From Tribonema minus (Eukaryota > Sar > Xanthophyceae > Tribonematales > Tribonemataceae), in NCBI GenBank assembly GCA_017506865.1, contig JAFCMP010000047.1, positions 124,001 to 188,000 of the forward strand: a stretch of DNA of 64,000 nt. Reading direction: 5' to 3'. Below the pieces are notes generated by a model. It saw only the letters and a list, made by a program, of their open reading frames with translations, searched no databases and was not told the DNA's origin. This document shows positions 11,355 through 22,699 of this stretch, piece by piece. How positions within the stretch are numbered: the first letter of the stretch is position 1; each line of letters starts with the position of its first letter. Made by a program: the position numbers and the translations under genes.

Positions 11355-13418
11355 TCAACCAGCCCAGACACAGGGTCCTCCCGCCGTGCCACGCACTGAT
11401 GATACACTTGCAAACTGCCCATCTGCCCAGGTATCATTCTTGGAGGCCTGAACTCCCTCAAGATCTCCAACAATCACGTGGGTGCTGGCCAACATGGTGT
11501 CCGTGAAGTGGCCAAAGCCAGAGGTCGGTGTGCTCTCAAGGCTTCTGCGCCACTCACTGATGCTGGCCCTAAGCCATGGCACACTTCGTGCATTTTCCTT
11601 TTCGATCTTGCCAATGTATTGCACCATGAGGCCTGCAATGCCTGCCGCAAACCACACAACAGCAAGCTTCCAGCCTCCCCACCACTTGACACCTATGACA
11701 GCAGCGGCTGGAATCAACACATAAAATGACAGCGTGGTGACGTAGGCTGCACCTAAGAAGCGCATGGAGCCAGTGAGGGCTGAGACCAGTAGCACTGGCC
11801 CATATGCTGCCCTTAACACCTCGTATGCTGCCCTCGCCCAGATTGGCACCTTCAAGGCATACTTGACACTTCGAGCGTGAAGAAAACGGGGAGCTCAGTG
11901 GCCACTGGCAAGTTCGTACTGGGCCTGACCGCAGCACTAAGTCTTCCCTGCACGGAGCTGTGCCAGGTTGGCGCTAGGGACCTGGCGCTGCACATAACGC
12001 ATGCGCACACCAGTGCTGCAATGGTCGCTATCGAAAGGACATAGAACACGATCCTTGTGGTGGTGTTTGATGTCACCACCCCATCACACAGGGTGAGTGA
12101 GACAAGGAGCCATGTCCCGATCCAAGTTCCGACACCCCTGTAATCCCTCCCGACCATGTTTGTTGAACCCAGTCTATGCTTGAGCAAATGGTAGTTCTCA
12201 AAGGCAGCTAATTCTTCCGGCAGAATAAAGAGGATCATGATGCCTAGCAGCGAACCCATGCCAGCTACGCCTTTCTGCGGGGAAACCAGGAGCCCTAGAA
12301 ATATTCCTAGCACCCCACAGCACACTAGCAGCTGACCAAGGCTGACTCTCGCTAAACCGTCGAGGGCCGCAACAAGGTCATTCTCAGTTGCGCATGTGAC
12401 AGTTGTATTGACCAACTTCATGGAGTCCCCGCTGTCTCCTAGTAGATGTACAACCCCCCAGGGGCGTACACCGTGCTGGTACGCACGCTCCGGCTGTGAA
12501 GCTCCGTCCTCTAGTATTACGCAGACATCTTGTAAGACGCAGCCACAGTCCGGGACAGTAGCGCATGCTGGCGTGCAACCATGATGTCCGTGTGGCAAGC
12601 ACAGGTACCAGTAGACCCCGAACATCGGGCGGCAACATGCTTGCGCACTGCGCACCTCCCTGCACTGGTGACAAGGTACTGTTGTCGTCAAAGTCAATGT
12701 CCATGATAAATCCGGACTGGGTCACCCTTCTGACATTGGCGCGTATGTCTTCTAGCGTGAACGAGCACAGTGAGCTAAGGTTTTGGCGTGCAAACCCTGG
12801 AACACCGTGACTGAGCAGGTAGGTCGAGCGCTGGAATCGGCACAGGAATGGCGGTGTTCCGCCGTCGAGTCTCCACACACGGTGGTGACCCACGCTCGAC
12901 AGATCACGCTCTACACCCCCCAGGACTGAATGAGTGCTCCCCTGGAAGCACTCTTCTCCACAGCGGTCTGCACTGCAGCTATGTCGTCCCCAGTAGGTGG
13001 ACTGTCCATCACGCATACCCACAAATCGTCCTCGTAGTGCACCGAGCCAGCTTGCCTAGGCCTTAAAAAATACCTGGAGTCATCAGCTCGACAAAGTTGG
13101 CCGGGCCGATCAAGCAGGCATGTGAAAAGCGTGCCGCTGGTGAGGGGGGCTCAAGTGGATCCACAAATGCTGCTTGCTTGGGAGGGCTGCCACCTGCCTG
13201 CACTATGAACCTCGCGGATTGCCGTGCTGTGAAGCCAATCAAGTCCAGATGCCGCACATTCCCAACTTCAGCGTCATCAAGACTTAGTCCTCCGCCTGCA
13301 GCCATGAGCGCACCGCCGGCGGCTGGAGCCAAGGCCATGCGTCCAGCAATCTTGGCTGCAAAGCCTGCAATGATCAGTGACAAGAGGGCAAATAGTGGAT
13401 CAGAGGCAATCAGAAGCT
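11269..13418 (-). pseudogene. Frameshifted multi-pass membrane protein gene
   Basis: Protein-like sequence runs on the - strand through several frames. It opens after a CTTTTTAG acceptor-like site (about 13418) with a hydrophobic helix (LLSLIIAGFAAKIAG). A soluble part at about 13022-12690 includes DLSSVGHHRVWRLDGGTPPF. A Cys-rich part follows at 12697 and leads into about four hydrophobic helices to 11852 (VCCGVLGIFLGLLV; LLGIMILFILPEEL; GTWIGTWLLVSLTLC; VLSIATIAALVCACVMC). The last frame, 11864-11355, has two more helices (VTTLSFYVLIPAAAVIG; LAVVWFAAGIAGLMV). At least three frame changes are needed and none is at a clear intron, so this is a decayed gene or one with sequence errors. I do not recognise the family. 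Confidence 0.5.
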
Positions 13419-14385
13419 AAAAAGTTGGGTGACTGGACACGGCGTGCAGATATCAGTGGGCTGAGCACCCGCCCCTCTGGCAGCTGATCCACCATGCCAA
13501 GCGCATCGACGCCTGCACGCACATGTGGAGAGCAGATGACAGTGACAGCCTGACTCACGGAGGTACGTCACTGACAGCTGTCTGAATCTTGCGGCGCAGC
13601 ACTCTTAAACCATCAGCTGTACAGCCACCATTAGTGACCACATTGTCAAGCTGAGTAAATTTTGATGATATCAGCACACTGTCAGGCGCACCACAACCGG
13701 AGCTCGACGAAGTGCCGCACGGTATACCGCAGCAAACGAAGAAAAAGACACAATGTAATGTGGTTGGTGCTGCCTAGCAATGACCAAAAAAGGAAGGCAT
13801 GCGGTCCAATAGTAAACCGTGACTAGACTCAGTCATCAGCACCAGCAGTGGTAGGTGGGCCGCAGACCACACATCTAGTACATGAGAAACAGTCCATTAT
13901 GATACGCTGTGCTCATATTCTCTCAGAGTATGACAGCAAGCACTGCATAGTGGGCTCCACACATTCAATGGTTGTTGTGGCACGCACTTGAAGTTGCGGT
14001 CCTGCGTAACCGTTGTAATATATTTGAAAAGGATCGTAGCATATCGCAATTCCAGAGGAGAGCATCGCGCGCAAAAAGTTGGGCGCAGAATCGATTTGCA
14101 GAGGCAAGAGCCCGTGTGAAACGGGCCCTCCGACGCTGAGAGCACGGCTGCCGCTGCAACGTGCTGGTGCTGCCAGTTTTGTCAGTCTTCGAAGCACAAC
14201 AGCACCATGTCATGTCTGCAACTATACAGAGTACATGGCCTGCGCAGTAAGAAGCTATGTACTAGGTGCTCGGAAGAAGGTACCCTGGCGGTGTGGCCGC
14301 CAGGAAAACAACAGGAGGTGGTCCCCCACGATGCATCATTCCAGCATTCAAGGCAAGCAGCGGCGAGTCAAACGTACAGTCACCA
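13419..14385. other. Stretch with no recognisable gene
   Basis: Only short overlapping frames. I see no repeats of note and no domain signature. Confidence 0.4.
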
Positions 14386-16400
14386 TCACATGAAGTCCGT
14401 GCCAACTGCACAAGCCTTGTAAACGGCAAAATCCTCACCAAGAGACACTTGCTGAAGTTATTGGCGCTGTCAATACTAAAGAGTTGGTAACTCAAAAGCC
14501 CAGTCACCATCCGATTCGCATGAAGTCAGTGCCAGCAGCAGTGCTCTACAAGCATAGTAGATGACGGTCGACGGATCCTCACCAGCCTGAGGAGACAGTT
14601 GCTGAAGTAACAGCAACTGTTATCAGCGGTGTCAATACCAAAGACTCTGAGGTGGTTGCGCAAAAGCCCAGTCACAATCGCTTAAAGTCCGTGCCAGCAG
14701 TGGACCAGGTGCTTTACAAGCATTGTCAACGTCAACACATTTTCACCAGGAGACACTTGCTGAAGTTAGTAGGCTGAGCGCTGTCAGTAGCAAAGAGGGG
14801 GTTAATCATAAGCCGAGTCACAATTGCGTGAAGTCCGTGCCAGTAGCAGTGCCTTGCAAGCGTTGTAAACATCAAAGCATCCTCAGCAGGATACATGTAC
14901 TTACTGAACTTATAAGCGCAGCAAATACGAAAGAGGGGGTAAGTCAAAAACCCAGGTGAAGTCGGTACCAGCAGCAGACAGTACTGAAAATGCACTGTAA
15001 ATGTCAGAGCATCCTCAGCAGGACACACCTGCCAAAGTATGAGTACTGCAAAATACCAAAGAGGGGGAGAGTGAAAAGCCCAGTTACCAGAGAGAGCGCG
15101 TTAACTTAATGCACCTGTACGAGTACAAGGTTTTTACCGGTTTTTACCCGTAACCGGTGGCCTGCTGCGCCAAGCGCATTGGCGGACGTCCACCGGTAGC
15201 AACTTAATCGCCATCTATTGCAACCCCTTGAAGGACCGAGAATTGACGCGTACCCCGAGTATCAGTAAATAGTCGGCGAGCTTCCACTGGCGGCTAACAT
15301 AAGACGCTTCCTCGCAGACCTCTGCACCTGGTCCAGCTGCATTTGCTGATGCCCAGCAATTTAGCTCGCAGGAACGCCGTCGCGACATGTTATGCCAGCT
15401 GTTACCTCCTGCCGCTGCTGGTGCAAATCTGCAGCGTTGAGAAATTGCTCTTGCGCCGTGGCGGCTGCGATAGAGCGCAACGACAGCACAGCCTGATTGG
15501 GCTGCTGATTTGCTGCTGAACTAGAGTCTGACGTAGGATTGCCGCAACCGTAAATCGTAAATTTACGGTACGGAATATACGGCGTATTTGTACGCCGTAT
15601 GTTTCCAATGGCATCGTATATTCCGTAAGTAATGGTAGAATCATACGGTCAATCTTTTCCTACCCATTTTTTCGGTACGATTTTCTTACGGTGACGTGCA
15701 GGTGTGAGATGGCGGCAGTGGTGGTGATGGCGATGGCGCCAATGCGATTATATTACCTCAGCCTGGCACAGTCAGCAAGCCGCAAGTGCTAGCAGACCCA
15801 ACACGCATGCTGCTACTGTTGACGTGTGTGCTGCACGCCATGCATATCATGCACTTTACTCTACAATGTACTGCAACATTCGCGTGCAACGTTCGTGCCC
15901 CAGTGCATCAGTACATAAGCATACTATGACCTTTGCAGGAATTTTTTTTGTGTTCCTTCCAAATAACTGGTGCAGCTGGTGGAAACTTGTTGAACCAGTA
16001 ATGACGGGATGTGCAAATATACGAGTACCGGCTGGCACGGAGCACTTGGTCCAGATAAACTAGAACGAGTACCCGCTGCTACCAGTTTTGGAATACGCGT
16101 ACCTATGCGTACTTGGTAGAATTTTCTCGCGCTACGCGCGAGCGGTGCAAAAATGGCATTATGTGCCATCTCCCAGTTTACCATTGCGTGAAATCCGTGT
16201 AAGCAGCAGTGCTCTATAAAAACAATTGCAAACGTTACATACAGCATCCTCAGCAAAATACACTTACTGAAATTATCAGCGCTGCTAATATTCATCAAGA
16301 GCATAGTCACAATTGCGTGAAGTCCATGCCAGCACAGTGCTTCACAAATGCATTATAAACGTCAAAGCATCCTCAGCAGCAGGAGGCTGAAATTATCAGC
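14386..16400. repeat. ~140-bp tandem repeat array, degenerate
   Basis: Units start with GTGAAGTCCGTGCCAGCAG-like sequence and continue with CAAGCATTGTAAACGTCAAAG, CATCCTCAGCAGGA, CACTTGCTGAAGTTAT, GCGCTGTCAATAC and AAAGAGGGGG. Copies begin near 14388, 14520, 14686, 14828 and 14957, and again near 16190 and 16318. A non-repetitive block (about 15100-16180) containing AT-rich palindromic sequence separates the two groups. I see no coding potential. Confidence 0.7.
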
Positions 16401-16479
16401 GCTGTCAATCATTTCAAACGGCACTCCTACGGCTTACTTATGATGATACCTTCGCCTTATCAAGGCAAGCATTGCGAAA

Positions 16480-17000
16480 TTATCAATACAAAGATAAAGC
16501 AAGTGTAGGCAACTTCATACATCTGCCTGCAGCGCCATAGTCCTTGGCAAGCCTATCAGCAAATGATCCGCATCACATTGACATCAAGAAACTTAGCGAG
16601 GCATGTTGATTTGCCGTTTTCAACAGAGGTAGCGATAAAACAAGTTTAGGTTACCTGAGGCATCGCCTGCAGCGCCGTCCTCGGCAAGCCTAGCGCCATC
16701 AGCTCTCCCGTTCAATCAAGCACGGCACATTGACATGAATGAAAGTCAACGAAACATGTTGATTGGATTTGTACTCAGCATTAAGGTAAGCGGAGGCGAC
16801 TTGAGAGATCGCTTGCAGTGTTGTCATCCCTGGCAAGCCATTGCCAGTAGCGCTGCCAAATTTGTCAAGATGAAAATTCTGACAAATTTCCATGAGGCGA
16901 GTTGATTGGGTATTTCAACACAGCGATGAAACAAGTGTAGGTGAACTGGAAGCTCTCTTGCAGCGCCATCGCCTCGTCAAGCAGCGCTCACGTTTGATCG
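16480..17000. repeat. Second degenerate tandem array (~135-bp units)
   Basis: Repeated blocks share GGCAA(G)CCTA, CTGCAGCGCC, CACATTGACAT(C/G)AA and GAGGCATGTTGATT. They occur near 16500-16620, 16640-16770, 16790-16910 and 16920-17030. No gene is visible here or from 17000 to 17400. Confidence 0.55.
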
Positions 17001-19659
17001 ACGTACATAAATCTTCAGGAGGCATTGATTTTGGCATTACTGACATGTAGCAATCAAAAAAAGAGGCGGCTTCAGAGTTCACCTGAAGCGAAACTGCCCC
17101 CTTAAAGCCAGCAAGCAGCGCACTCCAGCCCACGCCCATAAAAGCCAATCGATCTTTTTTGTTTCCGTTTCATGGACCCTTTACCGTTCGGTGGCGTCAA
17201 ATCAACTGAAACCGTTCCCGCAAAGAGACATCGAAGAATTGTATTTCATTCCATTGAATTTGGTTACACACGTCGCAGAACGGTCTGACGCAGGCCGAGA
17301 GGCGCTGGCGGCTGGGGCTTGGGCGAGAGCTGAGGGGGCTGGCAAACTTTCCCTGGGTCGCTGTCTGCGGCAGCTGCATGCCTCGGCACAAGGAACAAAA
17401 GCCGGATCTTAGGCGGTCAAGTGGGCCACTTGGCCTTTTTTTATCTGCGAGCTAAGCCCCCAGGTGTGCAGAGAGAGTACCAAGGCAGCAGCGCTCACAA
17501 CATGCAGCACCTGCGTGATAAGAGAACGTGCAGGGCGCAGTGGGCAGGGGGCGCTCACCATTCTTCGGGACGGTATCGCCATCATCAGCAGCTGCGGCGC
17601 CGCCGTCAGCAGCGGCGCCGCCGCCAGCAGCGGCAGCAGCTGTGGCGGCAGCTGCGGCAGCGGCAGCACTGCCTCCATCGGCGGGGGGGGGAGCACGGTC
17701 AGGAGGAGCCTGCGCCACATGATCTGTGGTGGCACAAAGTCAGCAGCGGCGGCAGCAGAAATGGTCAGCGTGGCAATCAGTGCATCGCTACAGCGGCTGC
17801 TGCTGCACAGAGGACCAAGGCAGGGGCGCCCACATGGCACAGAGGCGCACCAACGTGCAGCACGCCCTGCGCGCTGCGCACACAGGTCTGCGCGCAACAA
17901 GGGCGCACAGCGGCAGCAGCTGCTGCTTTTGCGCAGAGAAGAGTACCAAGGCAGCAGCGCTGACAACATGCAGCACCTGCGTGGTCAAGAACGTGCAGGG
18001 CGCAGTGAGCAAGGATCGCTCACCGTCCTGCGGGACGGTATCGCCATCATCAGCAGCGGCGCCGCCGCCGCCAGCAGCGGCAGCAGCTGCGGCAGCAGCA
18101 GCAACAGCAGCAGCAGCGGCAGCGGCAGCGGCAGCGCTGCCACCGACTGCGGCGGCCACCGTGACGGTGCGGGGTGAGGGAAGCGACGCCACCTGAGCTG
18201 AGGTTGCACCTGGCATGAGCAGCGGCAGCAGCGGTCAACACCGCGGGAGCGGAGGTGCGCAGCTGTACATCACACCATGATGGCGGCAACAGTGCTCAGA
18301 ATAGATAAGGAGTGGCACAGAGGCACACCGCGTGCAGCGCGTTCTGCGCGCTGCGCACACAGGTCGGCGTGGCACCAAGCGCGCACAGCGGCAGCAGCGG
18401 CTGTTGTTGCGCAGAGAAGAGTACCAAGGCAGCGGCACCCACAACATGCAGCAGCTGCATGATGAAGAACGTGCAGGGTGCAGAGGGCAGGGGCGCTCAC
18501 CATTCTTTGGGACGGCATCGCCATCATCATCAGCAGCGCCGCCGCCAAGCAGCGGCAGCAGCTGTAGCAGCAGCTGTGGCAGCGGCAGCAGTGGCTCCAT
18601 CGGCGGGGGGGGCAGCACGGGCAGGGGGAATCTGCGCCACATGATCTGTGGTGGCACACGGCATCAGCCGCGGCGGCAGCCACAGTGGTCAGCGCGGCAA
18701 TCAGTGCACTGCTCCAGCAGCTGCTGCTGCACAGAGGACCAGGGCAGGGGCGCCCACATGGCACAGAGGCGCACCAACGTGCAGCACGTCCTGCGCGCTG
18801 CGCACACAGGTCTGCGCGCAACAAGGGCGCACAGCGGCAGCAGCTGCTTCTTTTGCGCAGAGAAGAGTACCAAGGCAGCAGCGCTGACAACATGCAGCAC
18901 CTGCGTGGTCAAGAACGTGCAGGCCACAGTGGTCAGCGTGGCAATCAGTGCACTGCTCCAGCAGCTGCTGCTGCACAGAGGACCAGGGCAGGGGCGCCCA
19001 CATGGCACAGAGGCGCACCAACGTGCAGCACGTCCTGCGCGCTGCGCACACAGGTCTGCGCGCAACAAGGGCCCACAGCGGCAGCAGCTGCTTCTTTTGC
19101 GCAGAGAAGAGTACCAAGGCAGCAGCGCTGACAACATGCAGCACCTGCGTGGTCAAGAACGTGCAGGGCACAGTGAGCAAGAATCGCTCACCGTCCTGCG
19201 GGATGGTATCGCCATCATCAGCAGCGGCGCCACCGCCGCCAGCAGCGGCAGCAGCTGCGGCAGCAGCAGCAGCAGCAGCAGCGGCAGCGGCAGCGCTGCC
19301 ACCGACTGCGGTAGGCACGGTGCGGGGTGAAAGCGGCGCCACCTGAGCTGAGGTTGCCCCTGGCATGAGTAGCGGCAGCGGCGGCAGCAGCAGTACTGTC
19401 AACAACGCGGGAGCAGAGGTCACTGTGCGCAGCTGTACATCACACCATGATGGCGGCAACAGTGCTCAGGACAAATAAGGAGTGGCACAGAGGCGCACCA
19501 ATGTGCAGCGCGTCCTGCGCGTTGCGCACGCAGGTCAGTACAACAACGGGCGCGCACAGCGTCAGCAGCTGCTGGTGCGCAGAGAAGAGTACAAAGGCAG
19601 CGGCGCCCACGACATGCAGCACCTGCATGGCCAAGAACGCGCAGGGCGCACAAAATGGT

Positions 19660-19690
19660 GCGATCGGGGGGGGGGGGGGGGGGGGGGGGT
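19660..19690. repeat. Poly-G tract
   Basis: A run of about 25 G residues within the Ala-module array. The exact length is uncertain in any assembly. Confidence 0.8.
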
Positions 19691-20183
19691 GACAAGGCTT
19701 GGGTACTGCAGCAGCGCCAACGGAGCGTGCTGCTGCACAGCACCTCTGTTGGCGCTGCTGCACAGCACATATGGGCACCAGCGCTCAGAACAACGCAGCT
19801 GGCGCACTGCGGCACGCAGCAATGCAATGCGCACAGCGAATCAACATGCGCACTGCTGCTGTTGCGCGCTGCTGTTGCTGCACGCTGCTGCGCAGCGTAC
19901 ATGCTGCGCAGCGTACATTGGCAGCTTAAGTTGCTGCGCAGCACACATTGGCGACAGCAGCTTTCGATACAACGCCGCAGTAGGAGTGGCGCTGGGCGCG
20001 TAGCGGCAGCGATGGTGCTGCAGTACATGCGCACAGAGCGCACAGCGCAGTAGTCTGCACACTGCGCATGTTGCTGCAGCGCATTGCATGGACTACGCAA
20101 CATCAACACAGGAGCTGCGTGTCAACAACAAGACCTGCATGGTCAACAACGTGCAAGGCGCACACCATGATTGGTGTGCTCAC

Positions 20184-20331
20184 CGTCGTTCAGGACACAA
20201 GAGCCTTCCTGGGCGGCGCCACCAGCAATGGGAGCGGCAGCGGCGGCCGCAGCAGCAGCGTCGTCCTCGGCCCCGGGCACAGAAGAGGCGACGAGAGGCG
20301 ACGCAGCCTTGCCGTCAGTTGCACCTGACAT
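20184..20331 (-). CDS. Possible first exon, Ala-rich protein
   Basis: Starts at ATG (20331) and reads MSGATDGKAASPLVASSVPG, then an acidic and poly-Ala stretch, ending LND plus one base at a GTGAGC donor. This is the least repetitive of the five related modules and the most distal (5'-most) on the - strand, so it may be the ancestral copy. The function is unknown. If the next CATGCAG acceptor is used, translation stops soon afterwards. Confidence 0.3.
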
Positions 20332-20335
20332 CGTG

Positions 20336-22690
20336 GCGGCAGCGGTGGAGGCAGCGACAACCAGGAATGAAGGAACACGGCGCAGGTGTAGGGTTAGGGT
20401 TTGGGTTTGGGCGCAGTTGTCGGTGCTGCTAGGCAACACGGCGCAGGTGTCTGTGCAGCAAGGGTATGGATGCTGACAAGGGCGTGGGAAGTGCTGAAAC
20501 GCTGCAGATGCAAAGCGCAATGGCAGCATTGTTCATATAACAAAGACAAGATCTGGCACGGCGGGGCGGCAGCGGTGGTGTTGCAGCACATGCATATCCT
20601 GCAACAGCGCGGCGAACTGCTCCTGTTGCTGCGTAGAGTGTAGCAAAAGTTCTGAAACTGCTCAATATTACTGACAGAACTGAAACTCACTGAAGCTGTG
20701 GCGCACTGACCAGTGGCAACGCAGGAGATCATGGCTCTTCGGGGGGGCCACGGTGTCCTCATATTATGAACAAGTTTAAAACAATTTGTTGTGTAATTCC
20801 TGGGTACGTTAGTACTCAGGTCTCCCCAAGATCAAATGACGGCACGGCTTGGCACCAGCCACTTCACTTTTTTGCTACTGCACGCGCGAGCGATCTGACA
20901 GCTGTTCTCAGGTCGGTGTGCTCTAAAACTCTTGTGACAGTATCGGCGTGGAGCGCCGTGCGGTAGCCACGGCGCTGTCCAAGAGAGGCGCACAAAGAAA
21001 CCTACATGGCTTGTGAGAACAAAGGGCTACCGACATCACGCTGTCGGTCGTGACGCTTACCAGCTGCAGCCGCACTGATGATTGATTTGCGCTTCAAGAA
21101 TGTCATCCCTGACTGATGCAGCGCTGCAGCCGCTATCGTGGAGATGGCGCTGCTCATTGGTCTCAAAGAAAATTTGTGACTGCCGAAAAAAACCGCCCTC
21201 TTTCGCAAGAACAGGGAACTGCGTCGCATTGCTGCACGCGCGACCGCATCCTTCTAGCAGCCCATGCAGCAAGTAGGAAAGTCTCCTGCTGCACCATGGC
21301 GCCTCATCTAAGTGTGTGTCAGGCGCAGTCTGTGTGAGAGTGCTGCGCTACTAGCGAGACGGGGGATCGGGGGCATGTTGGCCAACTTCAGGGGGGTTCG
21401 GATTGACCGTTTTGCGGCCAACTTTTTCGCATCACGCATCACTTGCGTGTATATTTGTGGATGTCAGCAGGTGCTGCTTTCTGTGCATTTTGCCTTGGGG
21501 GTATCCTTACTTGGTTTAACGACGAACACATTGGCTGGATGTCAGGTTTTTGAAGTACAGCACGGGGTGTGTGTGAAATCGGCAGGTGCTGTTGACTACG
21601 CATTTTCCGATGTCCATGTTCATAGACGAATAAATAAAATGGCTGCTTTACAATATTTAGCATACAACACATCGGTGAATTGATTAATTCCGAAGTAATT
21701 TCACCAGTGGGCGAATAAACTTCCCTGCTGCACCATGACTGTCAGGAGTCTCCTCCGAGACATCTCAGTGCAGACCTGGTTGTCAGGCGTAGTCTGTGAG
21801 ACCATGTCTGTGTGCGATGCAAGACGCCCCCCCCCCCGGCCCGTCCCGGAGGGGGGGGAAGGGGGGGGCAAACCTAGTAGGCACTGCAGGCCTTGGCACA
21901 GCACATCTGACTTCAGGGCGGCTAACCTTTTGAGCGCTCAATCACCCATCCATTTGCAAACTGTGTTTATGGATAAGAGCAGGTGCTGCTGATGTACAGG
22001 CTGTGGCTGTGCGCAAAGCGAGACGCCCCCCCCCCGGGGGGGGGGGAAGGGGGGGGGCATTCTAGGCGGGCTCTGGCACGGCAAACCTAATCCTTGACAG
22101 CTCGTTGGTGGATTAACATATATATACGTTCAGGTAAAGCGCAGGCGAGCTACATAACCGCCCCCTCCCCCCCCCCTCCGGGATGGGGGCGGAGGGGGGG
22201 GGGTGGCATCAACGGGCAGACGCTGCAAATCACATGTTTACGGTGCATCGATTACGTGAGCGAATGAAGGTGCTGCTTCATCCAAGCGTAATGACATTGG
22301 TGTGTGAACATCATAACTGTTCTCGCACGTTCACGTACCCAGGACTCACTCGCAGTGGGTCCTCTCCCGCAATTTATACCAACAATATTAACAACGAGAT
22401 CCTCAAGGTCATTGAACCAAAAAAAATCGAATACAACATGGGCTTGCACTAGTGCTGATATGCTGAGGAGACACCCTACACACTACATCGACACTCCAGA
22501 GCCACGTGTGAGGCTCAACACAAACGAACAGTACATGCACTGCAACACACTTGGCGGCCTCGCGAAGCGAGCAACTCACCAACAACATTACTTTTTGACA
22601 CTTCTGCATGATGAGTGGCTGCAGATGTCGAGTGGTGGTGATCAAAGGACCACACGCCAACACACCTGCGTTCTTCTGCAAACCCTGCTT
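20336..22690. other. Intergenic stretch with G/C-run minisatellite
   Basis: Contains a telomere-like patch near 20391-20410. A short motif of C-run followed by GGAGGGGGGGGAAGGGGGGG occurs near 21829-21870, 22021-22060 and, in modified form, 22161-22205. No gene recognised. Confidence 0.5.
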
Positions 22691-22699
22691 CGCAGCATG

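Larger units (their letters stand above)
17400..20335 (-). repeat. Tandem array of Ala-rich exon-like modules
   Basis: The region is a series of duplicated modules of unequal length. On the - strand five modules carry an alanine-rich open segment followed by an acidic end (DDGDTVPQD or close variants) that always stops one base into a codon at a GTGAGC donor: ends at 20184, 19192, 18024, 18501 and 17559. Three start with ATG (20331, 19366, 18216) and read MSGATDG... or MPGATSAQVA.... Another shared block (near 17495, 17962, 18440, 18882, 19128, 19600) reads, on the - strand, TTGACCACGCAG followed by GTGCTGCATGTTGTC. The pattern could be duplicated first exons of a - strand gene, or an Ala-codon repeat expansion that only resembles exons. 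No downstream exon was securely found. Confidence 0.5.

Noticed and set aside
11852..12697. TMEM43-like identity for the membrane ORFs
   Set aside because: Only the general helix layout is reminiscent; no diagnostic motif was seen.
18332..19330. 332-codon + strand ORF in the Ala-module array
   Set aside because: Composition is GCA/CAG-repeat driven and it spans several duplicated modules. The - strand shows consistent phase-1 donors, so the + frame is probably incidental.
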